The position numbers and the translations under genes were made by a program. 64,000 nt of DNA, from NCBI GenBank assembly GCA_029582165.1, contig CM055876.1, positions 34,521,434-34,585,433 of the forward strand. The letters run 5' to 3'. Shown here piece by piece: positions 10,179 through 21,763 of the stretch. The stretch's first letter is position 1. Each line of letters begins with the position of its first letter. Under the pieces are notes generated by a model that was not told the DNA's origin, did no database searches, and saw nothing but the letters and a program-made list of their open reading frames with translations. The stretch is from Portulaca oleracea. Its lineage: Eukaryota > Streptophyta > Magnoliopsida > Caryophyllales > Portulacaceae.

Positions 10179-13170
10179 TTCAAGTTGATATTAATTGCCC
10201 AGAGATTCAGTTGGTTGACATGAATATACTCATATTTGGACTTGACACTCTGTTTCTCATTTCAGCTCAGTTTTGCAGGTAATTCTGAACTTTAACCTAA
10301 TGTGAATTCCTGTTAGTGTATAGTTCATCATTGTTTGTTGGTAACTAGTTGTCTTCTATGCATCCGAAGTTACAGTAAAGCTGTGGAAGACCTGTTTAAT
10401 TCATTGAAGAATGAAGGCTGTAACCTTCTAATCCTGAGCTTCTAGTTCATTTCCCCTGTGTGTCTATGAATTTCATCAACTCCTATTGTGATTCCCGGTT
10501 TTCCATGGGAAATCCAGACATTAACGACACTCCGGAGGAACTATTGTCTATAGAGAGACCAATTCCAATGGACCCACATTATTTTTTTAGAAAACAATCT
10601 GATGAATAAATATGGTAATGGGAAATGATTGGACAAGTTTGTGATAACCCATACACAAATTATCCTAATTAATGTGACTAGACCTAGTAATCTGGTGAAT
10701 CGGTTCGGGTTTGTTGAATATTGGTTCGAGTTGGCGTTGGGTCAACCAACTTCGTTCGGCTCGGGTTGACTTCGGGTGAGTTTTATTCGGGTTGGTTCGT
10801 GTGAGGTTATTTTCGATTGGATTCTGGTTTAATTTGGGGTCATTTAGTTGCGGATCTCAACAGGGTCACTTTTTGGGTAGCGGTTCAAATCAATTTCGGG
10901 TTCAAGTTCTCTTCATGTTTGGTTCAAAGATCATCATCCATTCGAGTGTTGGTTCGGGTTGGGGTTAGGTTTTTTCGGGTTTGTTTTGCGAGGTTCCCAG
11001 CATTGAATGGAGATAAGCATAGAGGTAGGTGCTTGAACATTTCAAACATATGCAAGTATGTTATGTAAGTTGCGTTGCATATGTTGTAAGTTAAGGAGGG
11101 AGGAATGTGTTGCTTGCGGTACAAAGGTGGCGTGGGAAACATGGTTTGGGTAACTGTTTACTTGCCACCATGGATAACTGCAAGGAAGAAAAAAAAAAAA
11201 AACTAAGTTAAACATGGCAAAGTAAACAAGGCAGGCAAAGTATTATGCCAACATTAGATTCCACAATCCACAATTATGCTGCGTTTACTTTTATACCTAC
11301 GTCTTAGAGTTGGATTCTTGAACTTGTATTCATGTTTTGATTTTCTGAATTTCATCCCAGCTAATGAACCCTCATCAATGACTATGCCCAACACTGTAAT
11401 GTTATTGATATATCCATTTTTAGACCTTATGATCTTCATGGACTTCCTACTTAAAATACTTAAACGAGCCTAACCGAGCAAGCCCCAGCTGAGCCCCCTA
11501 TGCGCAAGCTCAGCTCGGTAGACATCCGAGCCGAGCCAAACTTTGGTCAAATCGAGCACGAGCCGAGCTTTTACCGGGTCGAACCCAAGCGACTTGTAAG
11601 GCGACTTGGTTCAATTACAACCCTAATTATACAAATAATAGTCATCCTTATATTTATCGAAAGGTTGCCAAAAATTAAAATATATATCTTACAATAAATT
11701 TATAGTGAAACAAGTGCCTTACAATACCTACTGTTCCTTTTTTCTTTTTTTCTATTAATGTTGTGAATTGTAAGCTAGAATATGGGTCATATATTCTTTC
11801 TATGAAATATGATATACACAATGGTAAATTTAGACATTCACATTAGGGGTGATCAATATATTATGATATTCATATATTTAATATACAATTTATAGTTTTT
11901 ATCTTAGATTATATAATTTTTTTTTCTAGGGTTAAGGGTAACCATAACTGTCCCCAACTACAATGGAAATCCATCCGTCTATGAATACTTAGTAGTAAGT
12001 TTAAAAAAAGAGAAAGGAAGGAAAATGAGGTGTTACGTTGTTGCTTTTTAATTATTGGATTAATATTTAAAATAATATTTCTTTTAACTATTTTATAATA
12101 TATTATTCTAAGACATATTTTTCATTGCTTATGTTTAAGTTATTTTTTATATTATTAATTTTTATGTATGATTATTTTCATACGGAATGGGTTATGTTTA
12201 AGTATATTACTTATGTCATCATGATGTAAATTTTTTGAAGAGAATAACTTACAATATTAACAATTAAAAATATACATCAATGATCATTTAATTTATTTGA
12301 ACATCATTCCATGTTATGTGCTAATGATCTAATATAACATCTCATATAAGTAATCTACTTGTTATTCGTATTCTTATCTACTCTAACTTTTATTTTAATG
12401 TATACTTAAGATGTTAACTATACTTCAATAGAATTGTAAATGTCAGACACAAAAACTCTCATCTTATCCTAACACCCCCCCTCCCCCCTCTCCAAGAAAA
12501 AGAAAATTTTATTAAAATTTTGTAAAATGCACCAAAAATAATTTAAAATTAGGTGGTGATTCCAGTCTTGCCCCGAGACACTCTTTATGTGTCTTACCCT
12601 TCACCAAATTGGTATTTCTTATGATTTTTGACATTATTTTCTTTAAATAGTAAATATTAATCATCAATTATAAGAAGCTTCGTATACGTAGGCTGCCTCA
12701 ATGAACACAAATGATACCATAATCGAATCAACCCCTCCCGTTAAGTTTATCGTAAGCATTTTTCTAAAATATAAAAAATAATGAATAAAAGTATAACCTT
12801 TTACAATTTATATGTGATAGTACAGTTATAGAATCCAATCATGTTATCTAATTTCCTTTGAATAAATACTAATAAAGTTTTAACCCAAGATTCATATCAT
12901 TTTCGTTAAAATTAAAACGCATAAAATGAACAAAAAAGGAAAAAGAAAAAGGTAAAAAGAAAAAGAAGACCCAGATAGCAAGTATACCAGGCGTAGGGCA
13001 GTATCGTGACACTTTCGCAAACCCCATCCACGAAGAAATCCGTTTGCGTATTTATCCCCCAAATTGGCGCTCATCAACGACTTCTAACTGTTTCCCCCGC
13101 CATTTTCTCTCTCTCCTGTTTCTCCCCCAAAATTCCACAATCCAATCAAAAGCTCCCAATTTCATCATCC
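10179..13170. other. 3-kb intergenic region between the PPR and NEN genes
   Basis: Apart from the GGTTCGGGTT-rich repeat at 10690-10990, I see no gene. Phrases of the GAGCCGAGC type recur at 11460-11600. From 11640 to 12900 the DNA is AT-rich and featureless. The 5' UTR of the NEN-like gene probably lies within 12960-13170. Confidence 0.45.
10690..10990. repeat. GGTTCGGGTT-rich dispersed repeat
   Basis: This stretch is rich in GGTTCGGGTT, GGTTCGAGTT and TTCGGGTGAG phrases. A related copy sits inside SKL2 intron 1 at 57790-57925, sharing the order GTGAATCGGTTCGGGTT then GGTGAGTTTTAT. It is a dispersed low-complexity repeat of unknown class. Confidence 0.5.
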
Positions 13171-16069
13171 ATGGAGTTATCCTCAGACAGATCCGAAATC
13201 ATCTTCTTCGACGTGGAGACGACCGTTCCGAGTCGTCCGGGTCAGGGCTACGCTCTGCTTGAGTTCGGCGCCATTCTCGTTTGCCCTAGAAAGCTCGTCG
13301 AGCTCGCCAGCTACTCAACCCTAATTCGCCCCAAAGATCTCTCCCTCATCACCTCCAAATCGGAGCGATGCAATGGAATCACTACCGATGCTGTCTCCAA
13401 TGCTCCTCCTTTCTCCGCCATTGCCGACCACGTCTTCGACCTCCTCCATGGTCAGTTTGTTTCTCTCTGTTCGTGTTCTGATTGTTTGCTGAAATTAGGG
13501 TTTGTTGAATTTGTGTGAGGATTTGGGCAGGACACAACATTTTGAGGTTCGATTGTGTGTGTGTATGTTTTCTGACTGTGTGATGGGATTGAATTTGCGT
13601 GATTTAGGGAGGATTTGGGCGGGACACAACATTTTGAGGTTCGATTGTGTCCGGATTCAGGAAGCTTTCGCGGAGATTGGAAGGATACCGCCGGAGCCCA
13701 AAGGGACTATTGATACTTTGACTTTGTTGACTGAGAGATTCGGACGTCGAGCTGGAAATATGAAGGTTTTGTTCTTCTTCTCCTTCATCTTGCTTTTGCT
13801 GATTGACTGTGATTTTGAATGCTTGCCATGGATTAGAGATTGGTTATATTGATGTGTGGTTTTGAGGTTTCCTGTGAATGTTTTAGTGTGATGATTATAA
13901 ACTGGTTTTGATATGAAATTGAGTACAGTTGAGTGTGTTCTCCCTTGCCTTTCACCATTAGATGAAGCCAAAATTATCAGTTAGGAAGATAAAAATGGAA
14001 CATAAGTGTCAATTGGATGTGCATGAAAGACCATTGGATAAAGTCCTAATTGTGCAAATTATGCTATAGGTCCACTATATGCATTAAAATAGGTCCATTT
14101 TTTATTTGATGAATTTGAGTAATAAATTGATTAAATTTAAAAAATATCGATGAATTTTGCAATAATATTTGATAATTTCACGTTGAACTTTATAATAAAT
14201 ATTAGAATTTTTTAAAAAAAATTTAACACCTCAGAGGACCTAGGTAGATAATCCATATAACAATTGGTCATAATTGCCAATTAGGAACATAAAAGAAGGA
14301 ATATAATTGTGAATTGGAATTGGAGGTTTGTAAAATTCATTTCTTGTTCAAAAAATTATGAAGGCTTGTTCTGGATACAGATTTTGAGGACAAAATCGGG
14401 CTGCGAGAATCCCTTTTTATGCAGCTAAACGTAATATGCGTATGCTACCCTCTCCATCTATTCTGGTTCAAACTTGGTACTGAAAGTTTGTGCTTGCCTG
14501 CTTGGGATCTTTTTTTGCTAATTTGCTCTGTTTATTCATTTTCCAACACCTTATAAATAGGCTTGCATATAATTTACCGAGTTCAACTTTGGCTGTAAAC
14601 ATGGTACTTATGCTCCGATGATTTGTGGCTAACATCAACATTATTTGCTTGTCAGATGGCTACTCTTGCCTCATACTTTGGGTTAGGCCATCAGACACAC
14701 AGGTAACTAATATCGCTGTTTCCCGCCTTCATATCAGACATAAGGACAAGATTAGTATATTCCTGAATCTTGATAATTGATTAAAGGGTGGGAAAATTTG
14801 CTTTTTCTTCACCTACTAAATGATTTTTCGGCAATGATTTTTCAGGAGCTTAGATGATGTCCGCATGAACCTTGAGGTTCTTAAGTACTGCGCAACGGTT
14901 CTCTTCTTGGTTAGTTTCTGGTTTTGCTCTAACTTCTGTTAGTTTTTACATTGGATGACGGTTTTCTGAGTTGCTTAGATGATTCCCTAACCTTTTGAAT
15001 AAGCAAGAATTCCAACTCCAAATCATGAGTTTGGTCCGCCTATATGCTTAATTTGATATTTGCATGTGTAGGAGACAAGTCTCCCGGACATTCTCATAAG
15101 CAACACTCTCAGTTCTCCTGCTCGAAGAACTCGCAATAATGGTGGTCGAGTTTCACCAGAAGCAGCTGGTTCCCCTCCTGGAAACGGCAAAAACCAAACA
15201 CCCGGTGCAAAAATCCTGAATTACTTTCAATCTGCTAGACCCGAAACTGAATCTTTCAACATGACAAGACTCTCTGAGGAAATAATGGTCGATGCTATCC
15301 AAGACAATCCCATGGAGGAGCAGCCTTCACCCGAACCCTCTTCAGACCCGGGTTGCAGCAGCAGTTCCTCCTCTTCATTCTTGTCTCCTGAAGAGGTTTC
15401 CATTCCTTCCATCAGCGCGTCTCTGGTTCCATTTTATCACGAGAGTCAAAAGGTTCAGATTATGCACAAGGACGCCTTGTTGAAGCTCGTTAGCACGAAT
15501 CTGAAAGTGCGATTTGGAATCAGTACCAAGTTTGTTGATCATGCAGGAAGACCGCGGCTGAGCTTTGTCGTGGATGCCCCACAGAGCTTATGTCAGGTTC
15601 TGGACGCGTGTGAGAATCAAGCACAGAGCTTGTTCAGACAGTCCGGTAGCGCTTCTGATTGGAGGCCTGTGGTTTCCAGGAAGAATGGATATTGGAACTT
15701 CCCCAACGTTCGACTTCAGTAAGTTTTTCTTTCTTAAAATGCCCTTTGAGCTTGAATCGTGGATGTTTCAAAACTGAACCCCCATAATCCTGCACAAACT
15801 AATCCATATGGTAAATTTCTACTTGTTGCAGCATCCCGACTGTCATAGCTGATGATGGTGCAAAGTATGGCACCGAGATATTCCAGAAAGACACTAACTC
15901 TGGCACCGAACAGAAGCTTCAGTTCAGCAAATTCGACGCTGCAGAGCTGGAGACGTTGTTCACTTCGGGGACTTTGGTGGATGCTTTCTTCTCATTGGAT
16001 CCATACGATTACCAGCAGAATGCAGGGATCCGATTGGTTGCGGAGAAGTTGGTTATTCATTCGAAATGA
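13171..16069 (+). CDS. NEN1: NEN-like DEDDh exonuclease-domain protein
   Basis: Plant NEN (NAC45/86-dependent exonuclease-domain) family protein; in Arabidopsis these act in DNA/organelle clearance during sieve-element enucleation. Exons: 13171..13450, 13608..13765, 14656..14702, 14846..14909, 15072..15718, 15832..16069; phases agree throughout and give 477 aa. The exonuclease core is in exons 1-4: ExoI FFDVETT (Asp14, Glu16), ExoII HNILRFDCVRIQ, and ExoIII with the catalytic His/Asp in THRSLDDVRMN. The C-terminal half, with a serine-rich linker in exon 5, matches the longer NEN1/NEN2 type rather than short NEN4. The start at 13171 directly precedes the domain; an in-frame upstream ATG at 13006 is less likely. 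The exon 2 acceptor is unusual because the junction is tandemly duplicated and the usable in-frame AG adds five residues. Which NEN paralogue it is remains uncertain. Confidence 0.88.
13508..13650 (+). repeat. Tandem duplication of the intron 1/exon 2 junction of the NEN-like gene
   Basis: The sequence GACACAACATTTTGAGGTTC occurs at 13531 and again at 13623, offset 92 bp, each preceded by GGATTTGGGC. The first copy keeps a perfect acceptor (GGGCAG|GACAC) but runs into an in-frame TGA. The second leads into the true exon but has GGGCGG in place of GGGCAG. Confidence 0.9.
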
Positions 16070-16929
16070 TCCTTCGGTTGACATTTTCTGACAACACTAA
16101 AAGCAGGGGCCGTACAGCGGTTTTAACATCTGTAAATAGGATGGTTGTTAGGAGCTGACATTGCTGAAGAAGCTATCTGTCAGGCGAAATTCGCTTAGTT
16201 CAGATTCAGAAGCAATTTAATTGTCATTTCATTTGTTGTCTGCTGACCATATTTGTTAGAAATTGAATTATTGTTTTTTTTTGTAATGTCATTCAATTCC
16301 TTTGCTATACTGTATTATTGTATAAAGCACATTGAATTATGCCAAATTGCCAATTCCAGACGGAAATTTCATTCAAAATTGAATGCAGCATAGAAATTGA
16401 TTCAGATGTTTGAATTAATTGTTAGTTGTTTAATCCCTCTATAAAAAGGTTTGTTTCTTCAATGGCAAGCAAGCACACCCTTGTTATAGACACCCCTCCT
16501 CTTTATCACTCGCTTCTAAATCTTCATAGTAAAATTCAAGAGTTTAATCCCTCTATAATTATTGCAACACTGAATGCACCCTATTCTTTTACAAAAGGAC
16601 AATAATGCTATCCCGCCACTCATCATGCGTTCTACCCGTCCAATGAATATCATTAAAGAGTACTGCCAATCTCATATCGTGTTTTTTTAATAAAAATTTG
16701 CTGTTATAATCCATGTTCACTGGGGAAAGAAAAAGCGATAACAACAAGAAGCAAGAACACTGGCTTAAACAAGTCAATTTAAAAGGATGAAAACAAATTA
16801 AACAAGGGGACAATTTTATTCAGAATTACAACAACCGTCTCATAGAGTCGATGCTTATTTCCACAGCATTACATAAAGTGACGATACATTAGGAAAGAAA
16901 AGGTATTGGATGGTGTAACAAATGATCGA
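16070..16929. other. Intergenic region between NEN-like gene and eight-cysteine cluster
   Basis: The first 250 bases should be the NEN 3' UTR. Two phrases, TTTAATCCCTCTATAA and variants, recur at 16430 and 16543. No further coding region is supported. Confidence 0.4.
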
Positions 16930-17260
16930 TCAAGGGCAAGTGACACTGGTAAAGGGCTCTAACTTGCCACATTGAATAAGAGGGTAGGACGGATTAGCGA
17001 TGGACTCGTGTTGTTGCACGGTATAACACATGCAGGTAGCAGCGGCCTCATTTGAGAGGCCGCTGATATGATTGCAGCAGTCCGTGTAATCGGTGGAGTG
17101 TGGCAACGTCAGACATTTGTCGTACACATCGTACGAGTCCACATCCCCACAATCGCCATCAGCCGAGGCTCGGCTGATGGCGATGCTTGTACCCACCAAC
17201 AATACCACCAGGATGAGCAGGGGTTTTCAGAGGCACAAACAATGACATTTTAGGGGCCAT
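16930..17260 (-). pseudogene. Eight-cysteine (LTP/prolamin-like) secreted protein, frameshifted
   Basis: The mature part carries the eight-cysteine pattern of lipid-transfer/prolamin-like proteins: C in ADGDC, DKC, DCC, CMC, IQCG and VTCP. A hydrophobic signal region (LILVVLLVGTSIAIS) precedes it. That frame has no ATG and meets a stop just upstream. An ATG at 17260 opens the expected N terminus in another frame, and the two frames meet at a run of four C on the minus strand (17223-17220). One C fewer would make a continuous signal peptide. So this is either a recent pseudogene or a base-calling error. A 33-nt palindrome covers the signal-cleavage region. It is the most divergent of the three local eight-cysteine genes. 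Confidence 0.7.
17152..17184. repeat. 33-nt perfect palindrome
   Basis: The 16-nt arm ATCGCCATCAGCCGAG (17152-17167) is followed by one base and then by its exact reverse complement. It lies inside the eight-cysteine coding sequence at the signal-peptide cleavage region. Confidence 0.95.
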
Positions 17261-17399
17261 ATACATATATATATATATACTTAGCTTATAATATGTATGT
17301 ATATATGGGATTATATATGATGAATTGATACAAGGCTTAGTGAATTGTTGAAGTGCTCTTCCTTAAAGAGATGAACGTAGTGCAACGTCACTTATATAA

Positions 17400-17735
17400 T
17401 AAGGCCCCGTTTTTTTATACGGTTGATTGCGGTGCAGTGAGAATTTGAAAAGGTGTAGTGAATTGTTGTGAATTGTAGTGAGAATTGTGGTAAATGAATA
17501 TGTGAGAAGAAAGAATATGAAAAGCAGAGGAGAAAAGTGAGGTAGATAAGAAGAGAAGGTAAAACGCATACACATCGATCCATGATACATAAGCTGTAAT
17601 AATATACGAAAAACACCATAAATACTTACAAAGACGATCATATATATATATATATACACACACATACACATACATAAAGGGCGAAATATGTTTCGAGTAG
17701 TAGAAACGTACGTAGGTAGCTTGATGGATTAGGAT
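17400..17735. repeat. Partial MITE end and TA/CA microsatellite
   Basis: At 17403, AAGGCCCCGTTTTTTTATAC resembles the left end of the MITE at 21764-22064, and is followed by GTAGTGAATTGT phrases. No matching right end was found. A (TA)n/(CA)n tract lies at 17640-17675. Reading frames across it are low complexity. Confidence 0.4.
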
Positions 17736-18047
17736 CTAGGAACAACCAAAGAAATCATCTGGCTTATTTCCACAGACAGAAAGAATGAAAAGTAGACGTG
17801 GCACCGAAGGTACAACGCCGTCTCGAACGAGAGCACATAAGCAGTCATTAGCCTCCGGTCGACTCGTGAGGCTCACCGTGGTTATGACGTCGCAGCAGGG
17901 TTCGACGTCCCCTCCCAACTGCGTACATGCGTTTGTCAACGTCCCAAGATTTTGAGTAGAACAAGTCTCTCCACATCCCGAGTTTATCAACATGAGACCA
18001 ACAAGGCTCAGCGTGAACACCATAGTACTACCATTTGTGATCGCCAT
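17736..18047 (-). CDS. Eight-cysteine lipid-transfer-like secreted protein
   Basis: Intronless 103-aa secreted protein with the eight-cysteine scaffold of the LTP/bifunctional-inhibitor superfamily, probably extracellular. Residues 1-26 form the signal peptide (VFTLSLVGLMLINSGCG region). The mature chain has ETC, NAC, PCC, CLC, VCG and a final GCS cysteine. It shares CSTQNLGTLTNACTQLGGDV and DCLCALVRDG with the gene at 22879-23208 (CSEQNLGSLIQACTALGG, DCLCAIARD), so these two are close paralogues. A possible TATA box lies at 18163-18170. Ligand and role are unknown. Confidence 0.82.
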   Translation of the reverse strand: MAITNGSTMVFTLSLVGLMLINSGCGETCSTQNLGTLTNACTQLGGDVEPCCDVITTVSLTSRPEANDCLCALVRDGVVPSVPRLLFILSVCGNKPDDFFGCS

Positions 18048-18162
18048 TGATGTATATATGTGTTATGTGTACCTTGCTATACCTTAATTGTTTATACAAC
18101 TATATATCTCTATGTGTAAGAATTGAGCATATCAATGAATATAGAGCTTGGTGGGTTGCTCA

Positions 18163-18170
18163 ATATATAG
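18163..18170 (-). promoter_or_regulatory. Possible TATA box
   Basis: CTATATATT on the minus strand, about 116 bp upstream of the ATG at 18047, a plausible distance if the 5' leader is about 85 nt. Confidence 0.35.
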
Positions 18171-19484
18171 GGGCATGAGATGATATGTTTTGTTTCTTGA
18201 GTAATAACAATTAGTCATTTAGTGGCTTTCTCTAAAAAAAAATAATCATAATTAAATAAAAAGTCAACTGTGCATGTATTTTTTTAATGGCCATTTTCAA
18301 TTCGCATTAGTCGTTTACATTTTACAATGTTGGGTGAACATGGTATATCATTCAAGTTCTGTAATATAAGTAAAATTATATAGTACATCGTGGTGGACAT
18401 ATCTAGGTACATATATGTGTTAAAATAGGCTAATTTTTTTACATGATGAATTTGTGTAAAAATTTTGATATATTTAAAAAATATCAATAAATTTTGTAAT
18501 TATATTGATAAATTTTAAAATAAATATTGATGAATTTTTTGTTTAAGATTTAAACATTGGTGGATTTAGATAGATATTTCATATACCATATAATAACAAT
18601 TGAAAGAATATAATAGTGTCTTTCTCTAAGTCGGAACATAATATAACTAAGTATATTATTAATCATTATTGTTAATTATATAACTAATTAATTGATCAAT
18701 ACCGATAAAAAATAAATAACTTATCATAAGTTGAATAGATGGAACAGATCCACCCATATTATACACCACTGTGTTCCTAATTTCCTATCTCATTTCACCT
18801 AACAGCAGCAAGAAGCAAGTTTCCCAGTGAGTTACTTGCCGTAACACTCAAACTGATTATTTAATGTATCGCAATTCACGTGAATTAATATAAATACTAA
18901 TTAAGCAAGATCTCAAAGGATTATATCCTGAGTATAAAATAAAAGTGCTCTACAACGTGATTAGATAGCATGCTCAGTTCGCACGTAATGATCCATCAAG
19001 ATATGGATGACTTTTTTTTTTGATAGAAAGATATCGATGACTTTTGGATCAACTTATTTTAATTTTTGACATATTATTTCACAAAAATATAATCTTTTAC
19101 TTTTATAATGAACATGTTAGAGTATTTTAAAAGTTAAAGGATAATTAAGTAGGACATGTTTATGTTATATTATTAAGTTAAAGGTTAATTAAGTATTTTA
19201 CGGTTTATCAGTTATATTATTAAGTAGGATTTATTTATTTTTCTAATTAATACGAATGAATTAAATTAGTCTTCATCATTGAAAAGCTAGCTAAATAAGG
19301 ATATAAATTTTAATTCTTTTGAAAGGGATCCACAAATTTCACCTCATTTAATGAGTGAAACTCAAACTCATTGTTGCGAATGCTTTTATTAATGCCCAGT
19401 AAATATGGGTGGTGGAGAAAAGAATTGTAATGGTATAAGCTGTCAGATCTAAGATGTGCACTCCTTGTTAAACAATTGTTGTTC
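18171..19484. other. Intergenic AT-rich region
   Basis: No gene is supported. The DNA is strongly AT-rich, with scattered TTAAGTAGGA phrases at 19145-19230. Confidence 0.4.
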
Positions 19485-19499
19485 ACATTATGCAATGAT

Positions 19500-21261
19500 A
19501 TATGTGTTGAATTAAGATGGTTAATAATCATCTTAAATCATGAAATTTATGATTTTAAATAATATTTGGTTAAGTAATTACATATTTTATCAATTGCAAG
19601 TTTACAACAGTATCGCAATCATCACTTACGTCAAAAATATTAATAGTAAACTAATTATATCAATTATTATAGAAAATGTATACTTTATGTGTAATTCTAC
19701 ATTTATAAAAAATATATAAACTAATCATAGATTTTATGTAATTTAAAAGTTGTATAATCATTAAAACAATGAAACATATATTTATAACAATTTAAATATG
19801 CATTAATATACCTTTTAGAAGAATTTAAGAAAAATTTAAGATAGTTAATAACCATTTTGAATTAGGATAATTCTACCATAGTTAACTTTTATTTTCAACT
19901 ATCATAGTTAAATTTAATATCAGCCCTTGATTGTTGATAAGTTAATCACATCCCTTGATTATGTAATATTTGACCTATAATAGTGGGGAGTAAATGACCG
20001 GCAGTTATCCCACAATCTACATCTCCTTCTCTTATTATTTTTTTTTCTTTTCATTCATCTTTTAGAAACCAGGAGAGAGAAAATTAGTTTCTCATATTAT
20101 TTCTTCTGCTAAGCTTCAACAGGGAATGAAGATACAGAAACAATAAGTAGGTTAAAAATTTTGAAAGGTTGAGATTCAAAATAAGGTAGATCAATGGTTG
20201 TTTATATTCTGGGCTTCACTGAGTTCCTTTTACCCGTACCACCGTCAAATTTCCAGGCACAGAATTCGACGAACCCATGGAAACTAAGGAGACCGCTCCT
20301 GTTTGATAATAAGTATTGAATCAGATAGAGGAAAGATGAAACTATCTTAGAGTTCTGCCTATCCCTCAATGTTTCCTCCTCTAAATCATAATCTTTAGCA
20401 GGTGAACTGCTATTCAACTAAAGTTCATCATTTACACCACCAAGTTATCCAAATCCATCATCAGTAGCTTCAACACCTAGCGATACAGCTCCTCTGTCTA
20501 GATAATCATGGGAATAGGCTAATGGGTGCATTCATGGGACTTTTAGTGCTCTAAGGCACTGCTTTATTGATGAGTAAAATCTTGCCCGTGAACTATCAAA
20601 TAAAAGAGGAAAGATTTGCCAGTTGAATTAGATTCTGAGAACCTAAACTTTGCTCCTAAGATTCAAATATACTATCATCATAAGTTAACAATCATAACCG
20701 AAGAAGATACTACCAAAAGACCCAGAAAAATTAAAAATCAAATTTTGTTGATCGAAAATATGTCCGCCCAATTCAATCTTCCAAATCACAATCCAAAACT
20801 TGGCAGGTACAGTGACAAATTTAGTCCCAAATACAGCACCAAGCACCATGGATTTGCAACCAATTCCCAATCATCAAGAATCCAAAATGAAAACTTTAGC
20901 TGATGCAGAACAATTTCGGCTCGGTTGGTCATTGCTCAATTGAATGGCTCGGTTGGTCATCACCCAATTGAATGCCATTGCAGAGTCAAATTAGAAGATG
21001 TATAGAGAGTGAAGAGTAAACAATAATTTCTCCCACATTTTCCTGGAATATCGTCATATTGAGGAGAGAGAACATGAAAGCAGCAAGGTTGTCTTTCCCT
21101 TAACTTATTATACAGGTTGTAGGTTAAAAACATTCAACGGTTGAGATTCGTGTCAAACAGATCAACGATTCAGATTTCTCAACTACCATAGTTGAAAAGC
21201 TTTTCAACTATGGTAAAATTTTCCTTTGAATTAAGATGCTTATTATTTTCGTTTATTATTT
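19500..21261. mobile_element. Foldback DNA transposon split by a nested Mutator-like element
   Basis: The left terminus (about 19500-19535: TTGAATTAAGATGGTTAATA then ATCATCTTAA) and the right terminus (19833-19864 continuing at 21225-21246) are inverted repeats of each other. Both resemble the ends of the MITE at 24400-24794. The right terminus is cut by the Mutator-like element at 19865-21224. A 15-bp direct repeat ACATTATGCAATGAT flanks the whole unit (19485-19499 and 21262-21276). No transposase is encoded. Confidence 0.6.
19865..21224. mobile_element. Non-autonomous Mutator-like element (1.36 kb)
   Basis: The ends are GGATAATTCTACCATAGTT and, reversed, GGAAAATTTTACCATAGTT. They are flanked by a perfect 9-bp duplication TTTGAATTA (19856-19864 and 21225-21233), the hallmark of Mutator-like insertion. 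The interior has no transposase. It contains minus-strand stretches with exon-like composition at 20202-20417, which could be captured gene fragments. A roughly 29-bp tandem pair GGCTCGGTTGGTCAT lies near 20917-20975. Confidence 0.82.
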
Positions 21262-21279
21262 ACATTATGCAATGATGTC

Positions 21280-21282
<3 letters not shown>

Positions 21283-21335
<53 letters not shown>

Positions 21336-21336
21336 C
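21283..21336. repeat. (ATT)n microsatellite
   Basis: About 54 bp of TTA/ATT trinucleotide repeats. Confidence 0.95.
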
Positions 21337-21524
21337 CTTTCTTTCCGTTTTATCTATTATTAATAATTAATTAGTGAATACTGCACATGATACGTACGTC
21401 TTGAGTGTCTTATTTTTTATCAAATTAACATTTATACATATGATATCACGTGTGACTAGTGTGATAAGTTTGTATCTTCGTTTTTTTATGGGAGGGGGGA
21501 GTAACAAAATCTAACTTTATTTAA

Positions 21525-21632
21525 GGAAAATTGGATTATAATAATTCCTATTTTCATAAATTGTATAGTAACAATCTGTACTTTTATTTTGGATTTTAGT
21601 GGTTCAAAAAAAAATTGGATTCTTAAGGGACA
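21525..21632. repeat. Single arm related to the 4.1-kb foldback MITE
   Basis: GGAAAATTGGATTATAATAA, followed by TTAGTGGTTCAAAAAAAAAT, follows the arm of the element at 4141-4662. No second arm was found here. Confidence 0.45.
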
Positions 21633-21763
21633 CCACCACAATAGTTATGTATATGAATAAAAATATAATTTTATACCTGATATTATACTTTCAAAATTCA
21701 ATTATTTTATTTTCTTTTGAACTAAATATATAATAATAAAAATTTTCCATTAAGACAATTCAA

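Noticed and set aside
13006..13518. Longer N terminus for the NEN-like protein starting at 13006
   Set aside because: The 55 extra residues are polar, lie in likely 5' UTR, and the exonuclease motif normally begins close to the start; ATG 13171 fits better.
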